A DNA stretch of 12,715 nt. Source: Gemmatimonadota bacterium (GTDB taxonomy: Bacteria > Latescibacterota > UBA2968 > UBA8231). How positions within the stretch are numbered: the stretch's first letter is position 1; every line of letters starts with the position of its first letter. The position numbers and the translations under genes were made by a program. Where the stretch lies: positions 1-12,715 of the forward strand of contig JAPPEF010000276.1 of NCBI GenBank assembly GCA_028875335.1, given 5' to 3'. This document shows, piece after piece, positions 1-5,843 of this stretch. Below the pieces are notes generated by a model. That model saw only the letters and a list, made by a program, of their open reading frames with translations. It was not told where the DNA came from and made no database searches.

Positions 1-109
1 TCTTGATGACTTCGGCACCGTGCTCGGCCAAAACTTGGGTGGCGGCTGGGCCGAAGATCACTTGGGTAAAGTCGAGGACGCGGATGCCGTCGAGTGCGGG
101 CATGGACAT
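1..109 (-). CDS. CaiB/BaiF class III CoA-transferase, N-terminal fragment (cut by window edge)
   Basis: Reading leftwards from an ATG at 109, the sequence encodes 36 residues beginning [14 protein letters not shown] and continuing [22 protein letters not shown]. This is the classic amino terminus of the class III (formyl-CoA/carnitine-CoA type) CoA-transferases, in which a short [10 protein letters not shown] strand is followed by a GP-(x)n-LAxxGAEVIK Rossmann-like segment. Members move CoA between organic acids through an aspartyl-CoA intermediate; the catalytic Asp lies beyond the window. An AGGAGGGG-like ribosome binding site sits 7 nt before the ATG at 109. A second ATG at 103 is in frame but worse placed. 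The gene begins 26 nt after the toxin stop, so it may be co-transcribed with the toxin-antitoxin genes, but it has its own ribosome binding site. The family is clear; the substrate is unknown. Confidence 0.85.
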   Translation of the reverse strand, partial: MSMPALDGIRVLDFTQVIFGPAATQVLAEHGAEVIK

Positions 110-135
110 CCTACAACCCCTCCTGTACGCCACAG

Positions 136-630
136 TTAGGCTGTGGATATTGCGTCGAGAAGTGCGTCATGGATTTTCTGGTTGATGCGTCCTGCGCGAA
201 ATAACTCATTGAGTTTATCGTGTGCGTCTGTTGCTGAAATGCTATTCTGCTGAAACGCCTTGATAATCTGCCCTGCAATGCCTGAGACACGGATTCCCGC
301 ACTCTGCGCAACAAAGCGTCCGACCGTTTCCTCAATGAGGAGAGGCAACCGTAATTCAAGTGCAAGTTGTATCGCTTGTATCTCTCCATCGTGTAATCTT
401 TCCGCCCCTGAAATAACGGGATTTTGTGATACAGGACGAACCTCAATGAGGTCAGTGATATTGTAGTAATGTAGGTACTCCTGTGGGTCCACAAATTGCC
501 CTTCTGCTACTTCGTTGAGCACAGCAGGAGGAATAATCAGCTTCTCGTATAAACAGCGGATGAAGTTGTACCCTTGATTGAGCTTCTCCAACGAGATCAA
601 CGGCCCAGTATTACTCACAATCTGCTGCAC
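136..630 (-). CDS. DUF3368 PIN-like toxin (VapC-related putative ribonuclease)
   Basis: A protein of about 164 residues resembling the DUF3368 group of PIN-domain proteins, the usual partner of UPF0175 antitoxins. From the GTG start it reads [17 protein letters not shown], the family's first strand. Then come an [10 protein letters not shown] segment with an acidic residue, [14 protein letters not shown] (the DxGExxAI motif), and a LLIEETVGR strand, before a helical tail. The first acidic position of the PIN site is Asn (SNTGP), a replacement I recall as common in DUF3368; the IDE-like position reads IEE. Known PIN toxins cleave RNA with Mg2+; activity here is inferred. The GTG at 630 is preferred because GAGGG lies just upstream. 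A GTG at 645 is also in frame and would overlap the antitoxin stop by 8 nt. Either way translation is probably coupled to the antitoxin gene. Confidence 0.8.
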   Translation of the reverse strand: MQQIVSNTGPLISLEKLNQGYNFIRCLYEKLIIPPAVLNEVAEGQFVDPQEYLHYYNITDLIEVRPVSQNPVISGAERLHDGEIQAIQLALELRLPLLIEETVGRFVAQSAGIRVSGIAGQIIKAFQQNSISATDAHDKLNELFRAGRINQKIHDALLDAISTA

Positions 631-637
631 GGTGCCC

Positions 638-868
638 TCATGCACACAGTTCTACATCTATAGTCTCCTGCGTATCCGCCAAGACAGAAAACCCGAACTG
701 TGGCAGCAGTTCCTCGAACGCACGACGAGAAATCCCGAGCGTGAGACATGCTTCTTTCTCGGAGAGTTTTCCCACATGGTAGAGTGTTACTACCAATGCT
801 TCCTTGAGATATGCTTGGTCAAGATCAACAAGCGCAGCCGTGTCAGGCAGATCTAAAGAGATTTCCAT
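638..868 (-). CDS. UPF0175-family antitoxin
   Basis: A protein of about 76 residues starting MEISLDLPDTAALVDLDQAYLKEALVV. It continues with TLYHVGKLSEKEACLTLGISRRAFEELLPQFG, the helix-turn-helix-like core of UPF0175 (VapB-like) proteins in which LGISRxxFxxLL is the recognisable stretch. UPF0175 genes typically sit directly before DUF3368 PIN genes, exactly as here, and are thought to bind the toxin and the operon's own promoter. The ATG at 868 follows a GAGG ribosome binding site by about 6 nt and is preferred over an in-frame GTG at 880. The stop codon lies against the toxin start, so toxin translation is probably coupled. The first codons overlap the end of the small upstream ORF by 26 nt, which is unusual for this module. 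Confidence 0.8.
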   Translation of the reverse strand: MEISLDLPDTAALVDLDQAYLKEALVVTLYHVGKLSEKEACLTLGISRRAFEELLPQFGFSVLADTQETIDVELCA

Positions 869-1037
869 ATTGGACCTCACTCAGTTTTATTTTTAGACTC
901 AGGTTGTTGTCACCAGTGCTTCTTGGGTCTACATCGGGCAGAATCTGATAGATTTTGCGCTTCTCCAAATCCTCGCACTCGCTATTTTCGATACACAGAG
1001 CGAATAGAGATTCTGATGGTTTCTCTTTCATCGTCAT
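843..1037 (-). CDS. Small acidic protein upstream of the toxin-antitoxin pair, possibly truncated
   Basis: A 64-residue ORF whose first half (SLFALCIENSECEDLEKRKIYQILPDVDP) resembles small bacterial proteins that, as I recall, read roughly 'CIxxxGCEDLExGKIYxVLPDxxA..GYLRVIDESGEDYLYP'. The second half of such proteins, with its GEDYLYP segment, is missing here; it is replaced by an unrelated Lys/Ser-rich tail that runs into the antitoxin start with 26 nt overlap. This suggests a 3' deletion or decay that fused the remnant to the toxin-antitoxin operon. A weak AAAG precedes the ATG at 1037; a second in-frame ATG lies at 1031. It starts just downstream of the right end of the TnpB element, so the insertion may have separated it from its own promoter. 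Family assignment is from memory and tentative. Confidence 0.5.
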   Translation of the reverse strand: MTMKEKPSESLFALCIENSECEDLEKRKIYQILPDVDPRSTGDNNLSLKIKLSEVQYGNLFRSA

Positions 1038-1058
1038 CTTTGCGCATTGGATATTATA

Positions 1059-1200
1059 GGGACTTATATATCTGCCTAAGCAGACATATCTTTCTATGAA
1101 GTGGGCACTTCTTGTGAAGCGCCTAGGTTGATATATCCTCCCTTCATCTCGGCCATAATCCCAACCGAGTCAGAGGTCATGCCTCTGTGAAGGATATTGA
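1059..1200 (-). ncRNA. Candidate TnpB guide RNA (omega/reRNA) and right-end hairpin
   Basis: In studied TnpB elements the guide RNA spans the end of the tnpB gene and the right end, and its guide is the DNA just beyond the element. Here the minus-strand transcript after the tnpB stop can fold a stem of 10 pairs (1066-1075 with 1080-1089) around the loop TTAG. The only non-Watson-Crick pair is G-U on the minus-strand RNA, whereas it would be an A-C mismatch in plus-strand RNA; this favours the tnpB-sense transcript. The 5' limit given is only a guess based on typical sizes. If the element ends near 1059, the guide would be copied from about 1058 downward, beginning TATAATATCCAATG. Confidence 0.4.
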
Positions 1201-2239
1201 CAGCCGCGTTTACGTCTCTGTCTATGGATTGGCCGCAGGTGTAACAGTGGTACATCCGCTGGCCTAATCCGATAGATGTTCTGGGCAGGCTGCCGCAGCC
1301 AGAGCACTGCTGTGTCGTGTTGCGGGGATCTACTTTGACGACCCACCCACCGGCACTTGCAGCCTTGTAGGTCAGGCAATGTACAAAATATCCCCATTGC
1401 TGCTCCAATATAGACCGGGACAGCTGCCGGTTCCGCACCATATTGGGTATCTTCAGGTCTTCTACCACAAACCGGCAGGCATGGCCTTTTACAAGAGCGT
1501 TGGTTATCTCATGCACCTTGCCCTTCTCCTGCTCCGTGACCCGTTGCCATGCTCGGGCTAAGGCTCGCCGCTTCTTCTGTCGATTGTTGGACCCCTTAAC
1601 GGCCCTCGACAGGATCCGCTGGCGTCGCTTGAGCTCATCCCTGTTGATGACATTCTTGGGCACCTTATACCCATTAGACAGGGTTGCCCTGTCCTTGATG
1701 CCCAAGTCTAGGCCCACAGGAGGACGCACATCCAACCCCTCGGGATCGGCCACCTCCATGACAAACTGGAGCTTAACACGCCGCGGCGTTCGGACCACAC
1801 GAACCACCTTGACGACCCCTTCCGGCAAAGAATTTCTGAATCGCAAGCGCCCTATCCCTTTTATAGAGTAGGAACAGCGCTTGCCAGATGAATTTATCTT
1901 TGCAGGGGCAGGATCTTCAAAAGAATGAATACCATTGCGCCAGCTCTTGAAGCGAGGATAGCCACCCTGTCTGAAGAAAAACTGATAAGCCCTGTCAAGA
2001 CGTTTGAGTATAGAACGCTGCATCCTGACAGGGAAACGGTTCCATTGCGGGGCCTCTCGCCGCTGGGTCAGCTTGGCATATTGATCAAAACAGGTGACGG
2101 CCCGTCGCTCCTCCTCCCAGGCATCACGACGCTCCGCCAGACTCTCATTATACAAATACCGAGCCTGATCCAAAAACTCAGCCAAGTTGGCATGGGCCCG
2201 CCTAGTTAAATAGGCTTTTCTGGTGTAGGTCCGTAGCAT
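1094..2239 (-). CDS. tnpB: TnpB (OrfB), RNA-guided RuvC-like nuclease of an IS200/IS605-family element
   Basis: A complete 381-residue TnpB, a usual length for the family. The N-terminal helical and beta region (about 1-165) includes the family segment NESLAERRDAW. The split RuvC domain carries all three acidic residues: Asp178 in VGLDLGIK, Glu260 in FVVEDLKIPNM and Asp342 in DRDVNAAVNIL. A four-cysteine zinc finger (Cys312, Cys315, Cys332, Cys335) lies between the second and third motifs. Characterised TnpBs such as that of ISDra2 bind a guide RNA made from their own 3' end and cut DNA next to a short element-specific motif; this favours persistence of the element. Nothing here looks decayed, so an active nuclease is plausible. 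An AAGGA ribosome binding site lies about 9 nt before the ATG. The gene reads toward the toxin-antitoxin operon. Confidence 0.92.
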   Translation of the reverse strand: MLRTYTRKAYLTRRAHANLAEFLDQARYLYNESLAERRDAWEEERRAVTCFDQYAKLTQRREAPQWNRFPVRMQRSILKRLDRAYQFFFRQGGYPRFKSWRNGIHSFEDPAPAKINSSGKRCSYSIKGIGRLRFRNSLPEGVVKVVRVVRTPRRVKLQFVMEVADPEGLDVRPPVGLDLGIKDRATLSNGYKVPKNVINRDELKRRQRILSRAVKGSNNRQKKRRALARAWQRVTEQEKGKVHEITNALVKGHACRFVVEDLKIPNMVRNRQLSRSILEQQWGYFVHCLTYKAASAGGWVVKVDPRNTTQQCSGCGSLPRTSIGLGQRMYHCYTCGQSIDRDVNAAVNILHRGMTSDSVGIMAEMKGGYINLGASQEVPTS

Positions 2240-2276
2240 TGCTTAACATCCTTGCTTAGGTACGAATATAAACCCC

Positions 2277-2519
2277 ATATTATACCCGCCCAAACAGACA
2301 ATCTCAAGTCTGCTCGATGAAAGAACACGGCTAGCCGTTGTGCTGTCTCTACGGTTCGAGCATACGCGACGAAGGCCGCATTCTTTCCTGCTCTGGTCAA
2401 CCTCTGCTGCAATCGCCTCATCGTCGGATATCCCTCCGTCTCGGCCCGCTTCCGCACTCGGCTCACGGGAGCCGAAAAGAGTGCCCGACGAATTCCTTAT
2501 GAATTTTGTCATTGCTCAT
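2277..2519 (-). pseudogene. Possible remnant of a small gene interrupted by the TnpB element
   Basis: Downstream of the 217-residue gene, an AAGGAAG ribosome binding site precedes an ATG at 2519. This opens an 18-residue ORF (MSNDKIHKEFVGHSFRLP) whose TGA overlaps a GTG start (2466) of a second frame. That frame reads SRVRKRAETEGYPTMRRL and then QQRLTRAGKNAAFVAYARTV before crossing the tnpB promoter and start. Read as one protein with a frameshift near 2465, it looks like the first 70 or so residues of a basic, helical protein cut off at the element's left end. I recognise no family. It could also be non-coding, with the open frames due to chance. This entry accounts for the 316-bp gap between tnpB and the next gene. 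Confidence 0.25.
2279..2307 (-). promoter_or_regulatory. Sigma70-type promoter of tnpB
   Basis: On the minus strand, TTGAGA (2307-2302) and a perfect TATAAT (2284-2279) are separated by exactly 17 bp. Transcription would begin near 2272, giving a leader of roughly 33 nt before the tnpB ATG at 2239. The -10 box coincides with the ATATTATA string that may mark the element boundary, so the promoter may lie in flanking DNA rather than inside the element. Confidence 0.6.
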
Positions 2520-2555
2520 TCTTCCTTATTCCTGCAACATACGGACAGCCTTTGA

Positions 2556-3209
2556 TCACAGGTCTTCGAACTTCTCTAGCAAAGCGTTTAGGGACTGACG
2601 CTCGCCGCCTAGTACATGAAGGTAAAAGCATCCACCATCGCGAGTGACATGGAACTTGATCTGGCCGGTGTCGTCCCTGCTGAGCTTTGGCAAGACTTCC
2701 TGTGAGAAGTCGATGCCCGCGATGAATCTGTGGACTTGCCCCGTTTTATCCTCGCATAGCAGGACAAAGCCGTCATAATTAGCTGAAGGCAAGCCAAGGA
2801 GCCACCTGTTGGGATGTTTGTCGCTCTCGCTTGCCGAAGCGATGCCGACAAGACGACCGTGATTAGGGGACTGATAGCAAACACCCTTTACCTTGGTCAT
2901 CACAATGCCACGAGACTCCGCATCCGCGAGAAATGCCTGTCGCCGCTGCTTGCCCTTTGCCTTGGCACCCAGCCTAGTGGGGCTAGGGGGTATTGGGGGT
3001 ATTGTCTCAATAGCCTGAGTGCCGTTCACCTTGGATTTGATCTCTTGTAAGCGGCTCTCAAGCGAGTTATAGCTCCCCAGCAACTCTTCGGTTGCCTCCA
3101 GCAGCTTCGAACTGTCGACGACATCACGGGCTGAGCCGGTTCGAGCGGCGAGTTCCACACGCTGTAAGATCGACTCGCGTAAGTGGGTTATCTCATCACG
3201 CAGGGACAT
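2556..3209 (-). CDS. Uncharacterised 217-residue protein with helical N-terminus and basic hinge
   Basis: I do not recognise this protein. Residues 1-62 are charged and probably helical, likely a coiled coil (MSLRDEITHLRESILQRVEL and ESRLQEIKSKV). A proline-rich hinge (PPIPPSP, about 71-77) and a basic patch (KAKGKQRRQ) follow. The C-terminal domain (about 98-217) looks mostly beta and holds WLLGLPSANYDGFVLLCEDK and GGCFYLHVLGGERQ. There is no signal peptide or membrane segment, so it is probably cytoplasmic. The gene is well supported by a strong AAAGGAGG ribosome binding site 5 nt before the ATG and by ordinary protein-like composition. It stands alone, upstream of the gene remnant and TnpB element, in a region that looks accessory. 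The basic patch leaves nucleic-acid binding open, but nothing shows it. Confidence 0.75.
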   Translation of the reverse strand: MSLRDEITHLRESILQRVELAARTGSARDVVDSSKLLEATEELLGSYNSLESRLQEIKSKVNGTQAIETIPPIPPSPTRLGAKAKGKQRRQAFLADAESRGIVMTKVKGVCYQSPNHGRLVGIASASESDKHPNRWLLGLPSANYDGFVLLCEDKTGQVHRFIAGIDFSQEVLPKLSRDDTGQIKFHVTRDGGCFYLHVLGGERQSLNALLEKFEDL

Positions 3210-3765
3210 ATAGGCCTCCTTTCGGCAAGACTGACCAGTGGATTTCCGCGATGATTAATGGATAAGACAAATTAAGTAATTATCTACGTTAAGTCAAGTT
3301 ATTTTATATGGACGCTTATCCTGAATTGAAATTCTCTATAACTGATTATTTATCAATAAATTGAGCCTCTTTTGAACATTGTCTCTGCCGTAGAAACAAT
3401 GTGAAGCTTAGCTGCCACAGGCATTATAGTATTATAAGTGAATATATAGCCTAAGTAATATAAGTTATAACTGTACTTAGATAAGAAAAAGGTCTATGGA
3501 AAGTACAGATTGAGGGTCGCAAGGCATCTGAGCAAGTCCGTACCACGCGAAGACCACTGTTTGGGCACAGAGTCTGGTAAGCGCACCCCATCCCGGCTCA
3601 CTGTTCGGCTTTGGTCGGGCTATCTGAACTATTGTCGAACGAAAAATGCCTTTTAATTTGTAACTCTGCGATCGTATTTTTAGAAACTGGCTTTTGAGGC
3701 CGGTTCGAGGTCTCCGTATTCCAGTATGACGTTGCCAAAATAATAGAGGAAGTAAACCGTAAACC
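3210..3765. other. 556-bp divergent intergenic region, AT-rich core
   Basis: No convincing gene lies here. The part from about 3240 to 3480 is very AT-rich. The part from about 3480 to 3720 has more mixed composition and short open frames on both strands, none with a ribosome binding site or a family match. It separates the leftward accessory genes from the rightward catabolic genes and should hold the promoter of the latter, but I see no strong -35/-10 pair for it. A GGTTCGA string near 3707 resembles a tRNA T-loop, but no tRNA folds around it. Confidence 0.5.
3269..3297 (-). promoter_or_regulatory. Possible promoter for the 217-residue gene
   Basis: On the minus strand TTGACT (3297-3292) is followed after 17 bp by TAATTT (3274-3269), about 60 nt before the ATG at 3209. 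The -35 box is good and the -10 box is weak. The surrounding DNA is AT-rich, so chance matches are likely. Confidence 0.3.
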
Positions 3766-4599
3766 ATGACCCAGTCCCTCGCCCAAGCCGTCCTCACTCC
3801 CGAAGATCAAGCATTCTTTGAACAACAGGGCTATCTCCTCATCGAAGACGCCCTACCCGCCGATGCACTTGCCAAACTCAACGAGGCCACTGATGCGCTC
3901 TATGCGCGCGATGCCGACGCCGGCCGGCTCGAAAAGGGCGGCAAGCTCAACATGCGCAACTGCATCGTCGAGCACCCCGCCTTCCTCCAGCTTCTCGACT
4001 GGCCTGCCACGGTCCCGCTGGCGTGGCAGCTTCTCGGCTGGAATATCCAGATGCTGACCTCGCACTTGATCGTCCTGCCTTCGGGCGACGAGCCGGCTGA
4101 AGACGAGAAAAACAAGCTCGGCTGGCACCGCGATGGCGGCACCTCGCCCCGCGATATGAGCGAACCGCACCCGCGGATTCTGCTCAAAATAGCCTATGCC
4201 CTCAGCGACCAAACCGACCCGGCCTCGGGGGCCACTTGGATCGTGCCCGGCTCCAACCGTTTACTCGGACGCCCGGCCACGGACCCCACGACTGGTCTGC
4301 CGTACGGTGCCCAAGCGATGAATATCCGCGCTGGCTCGGCCTTCCTATTCGAGCAGCGCACCTATCACTCCATCGGCCACAACTGGGCGGGCTTCCCTCG
4401 CAAGACCGTGTTCTTTGGCTATGGTTATCGCTGGGTCAAACCCATGGACTACATCGCCATGCCCGACGAACTCGTCGCCCGCTGCAATCCGATCCAAAAA
4501 CAGCTCATTGGCGTCGTCGGAGATCCCCTGAGCTACTATTTGCCACAAGACGAAGACGTGCCGCTCAAGGCGCTCGTCGAAACTGAAGAGAACCAATAG
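3766..4599 (+). CDS. PhyH-family Fe(II)/2-oxoglutarate-dependent dioxygenase (first of two)
   Basis: A 277-residue phytanoyl-CoA dioxygenase (PhyH) family protein. These enzymes use Fe(II), O2 and 2-oxoglutarate to hydroxylate small molecules in the cytoplasm. The family opening FFEQQGYLLIEDALPADALAKL lies at about 18-39. The iron site is His121 and Asp123 in LGWHRDGG, with the distal His most likely His201 in TYHS. Arg212 in FPRKTVFF fits the 2-oxoglutarate-binding Arg. The core strands include SGATWIVPGSN, typical for the family. A GAGGA sits 15 nt before the ATG, rather far, but no nearer in-frame start keeps the N-terminal motif. The next gene begins 13 nt after the stop, so an operon is likely. 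The substrate cannot be inferred: many bacterial PhyH proteins act on compounds other than phytanoyl-CoA. Confidence 0.88.
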   Translation: MTQSLAQAVLTPEDQAFFEQQGYLLIEDALPADALAKLNEATDALYARDADAGRLEKGGKLNMRNCIVEHPAFLQLLDWPATVPLAWQLLGWNIQMLTSHLIVLPSGDEPAEDEKNKLGWHRDGGTSPRDMSEPHPRILLKIAYALSDQTDPASGATWIVPGSNRLLGRPATDPTTGLPYGAQAMNIRAGSAFLFEQRTYHSIGHNWAGFPRKTVFFGYGYRWVKPMDYIAMPDELVARCNPIQKQLIGVVGDPLSYYLPQDEDVPLKALVETEENQ

Positions 4600-4612
4600 A
4601 GGAGTACACCTA

Positions 4613-5377
4613 ATGGATATCGCACGCGCATTGGACGCCTTGGGTGCCCACCAAGGCGTGCTGACCGAGCAGAACAGAAACGATCTCGACGAGAAGGGCT
4701 ACACTGTACTACCGAATGTCGTTGACCACGAGTGGCGCGCGGCGCTGCGCACCCGCTTCGAGGAACTGTGCGAGGAAGAAGGGGTCCACGCCGGTATTGA
4801 AGTCCATCAGGAGCAGGGCACTCGCCGCCTCTCCGACCTCTGCAACAAGGGGCCGGTCTTTGACCGAGTCTATACCCATCCCAAGGTGCTGGCCGCTATC
4901 CACCACGTCATCGGCCGCCCCTTCAAGCTCTCCTCGCTCAACGCCCGCGACGCCCTGCCCGGCGAGGGCTTACAGGGGCTGCACGCCGACTGGGGAGCAG
5001 ACTACGACGGCCAGTTTCACGTCTGCAACTCGATCTGGCTGCTGGACGATTTCAGCGAGGAAAACGGCTGCACCCGGCTCGTGCCCGGCTCGCACAAGGG
5101 CCTGCACCCGAGCAAAGTCCTAACAGACGCGCAAGCACCCCACCCCGATGAAGAGTTACTCATCGCCCCGGCCGGCACAGTCGCCGTCTTCAACAGCCAC
5201 ACGTGGCACGGCGGCACCCTCAACCAGAGCAAGGACCTGCCGCGCCGCGCCATGCACTGCTACTTCACTGCCCGCGAGCACGGCCAGCAGCTCAATCAGC
5301 GCGAGTACCTGCGCTACGAGACCTGGAAGCGCATCTCGCCAGCGGCGCGCTATATCCTCGATGTAGATGTGGATTAG
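4613..5377 (+). CDS. PhyH-family Fe(II)/2-oxoglutarate-dependent dioxygenase (second, divergent paralog)
   Basis: A 254-residue PhyH-family oxygenase, clearly different in sequence from its upstream neighbour, so not a recent duplicate. The N-terminal signature DLDEKGYTVLPNVVDHEW is at 24-41. The iron site is His124 and Asp126 in LHADWG, with the distal ligand His199 in HTWHGG. An Arg in LPRRAMHCYF (211 or 212) is placed to bind 2-oxoglutarate. SEENGCTRLVPGSHKG is the family's conserved core turn. A GAGGAG ribosome binding site lies about 8 nt before the ATG and overlaps the previous stop region, so translation may be coupled. Two different PhyH enzymes side by side suggest successive oxidations of one substrate, or two related substrates. 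The VOC gene follows after 49 nt with its own strong ribosome binding site. Confidence 0.88.
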   Translation: MDIARALDALGAHQGVLTEQNRNDLDEKGYTVLPNVVDHEWRAALRTRFEELCEEEGVHAGIEVHQEQGTRRLSDLCNKGPVFDRVYTHPKVLAAIHHVIGRPFKLSSLNARDALPGEGLQGLHADWGADYDGQFHVCNSIWLLDDFSEENGCTRLVPGSHKGLHPSKVLTDAQAPHPDEELLIAPAGTVAVFNSHTWHGGTLNQSKDLPRRAMHCYFTAREHGQQLNQREYLRYETWKRISPAARYILDVDVD

Positions 5378-5426
5378 TTGCTGGAGACCTGCCCGAACCG
5401 TTCGACTAAACCCGAGGAGGAGGTAA

Positions 5427-5843
5427 ATGAAGCTCTCACATCCAGTCGTTGACCTGTGCATAGTGTGCAGCAATTTTGAAGAGTCGTTGACGTTCTATCG
5501 AGACAAACTGGGATTCGAGGTAGTGCTCGACATCGACATCCCCGAAGACCTAGCGACAGGGATTGGGCTGGCGCCGCAAGGCTTCAGACAGGTGCGCCTA
5601 CAGGCGGGAGAGACGCTGATCAAGCTGATGGATATCGCCGTGCCGCCACCGCAGCGGACTTCCCAATTTGCCGCTGGGGTGCGCTGGCTCACCTTCTTCG
5701 TCCCCGACGTGCAGGCCGAGTGCGCCGCATTGCAGGCCAAAGGCGTGGAATTCCTGTCCGAGCCTATGGTCGCCCCGGATACGCCGGGCGTCGTCTGTAC
5801 CCTGGATCCCGACGGAATTCTCATCGAACTAGTCCAACGATGA
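5427..5843 (+). CDS. VOC-superfamily (glyoxalase/dioxygenase fold) protein with altered metal site
   Basis: A 138-residue protein with two beta-alpha-beta-beta-beta modules of the vicinal oxygen chelate fold. The first module holds NFEESLTFYRDKLGFEVVLD (about 16-35) and the second holds FFVPDVQAECAALQAKGVEF, ending TLDPDGILIELVQR. Known members include glyoxalase I, epimerases and extradiol dioxygenases. By spacing from SLTFY, the usual first ligand His falls at Asp9, though His5 is nearby. The usual second-module His falls at Trp87 in GVRWLTFF. Only the terminal Glu134 is kept at its usual place. A non-standard metal site or a non-catalytic role is therefore possible. A strong AGGAGG lies before the ATG. 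The stop overlaps the next gene's start by 4 nt (ATGA), a firm sign of co-translation with the enolase-superfamily enzyme. Confidence 0.85.
   Translation: MKLSHPVVDLCIVCSNFEESLTFYRDKLGFEVVLDIDIPEDLATGIGLAPQGFRQVRLQAGETLIKLMDIAVPPPQRTSQFAAGVRWLTFFVPDVQAECAALQAKGVEFLSEPMVAPDTPGVVCTLDPDGILIELVQR

Larger units (their letters stand above)
1059..2276 (-). mobile_element. TnpB-only IS200/IS605-type (IS1341-like) element, ends approximate
   Basis: The element is built around one tnpB gene with no tnpA, like IS1341-type relatives that depend on a TnpA supplied elsewhere. On the tnpB 3' side a strong hairpin (1066-1089) fits the subterminal hairpin expected at an IS200/IS605 right end. The outer limits are guesses. 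The 8-bp string ATATTATA occurs at 1051-1058 and again, in direct orientation, at 2277-2284. CCTAAGCA in the right hairpin (1075-1082) recurs inverted as TGCTTAGG near the left end (2253-2260). IS200/IS605 elements normally make no target duplication and lack true terminal inverted repeats, so these matches may be chance. An apparent gene remnant abuts the left end, consistent with an insertion. Confidence 0.55.

Noticed and set aside
3690..3725. GGTTCGA string suggesting a tRNA T-arm
   Set aside because: The flanking bases give no proper T-stem aligned to the loop, and no acceptor or anticodon arms fit upstream.
3477..3825. Minus-strand ORFs of 75 and 106 residues upstream of the first PhyH gene
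   Set aside because: They overlap the PhyH start in antisense, lack ribosome binding sites and match no family.
5720..5839. Upstream extension of the enolase-superfamily ORF
   Set aside because: It overlaps the VOC gene for 120 bp in another frame; the ATG at 5840 gives the standard N-terminus and an ATGA overlap.
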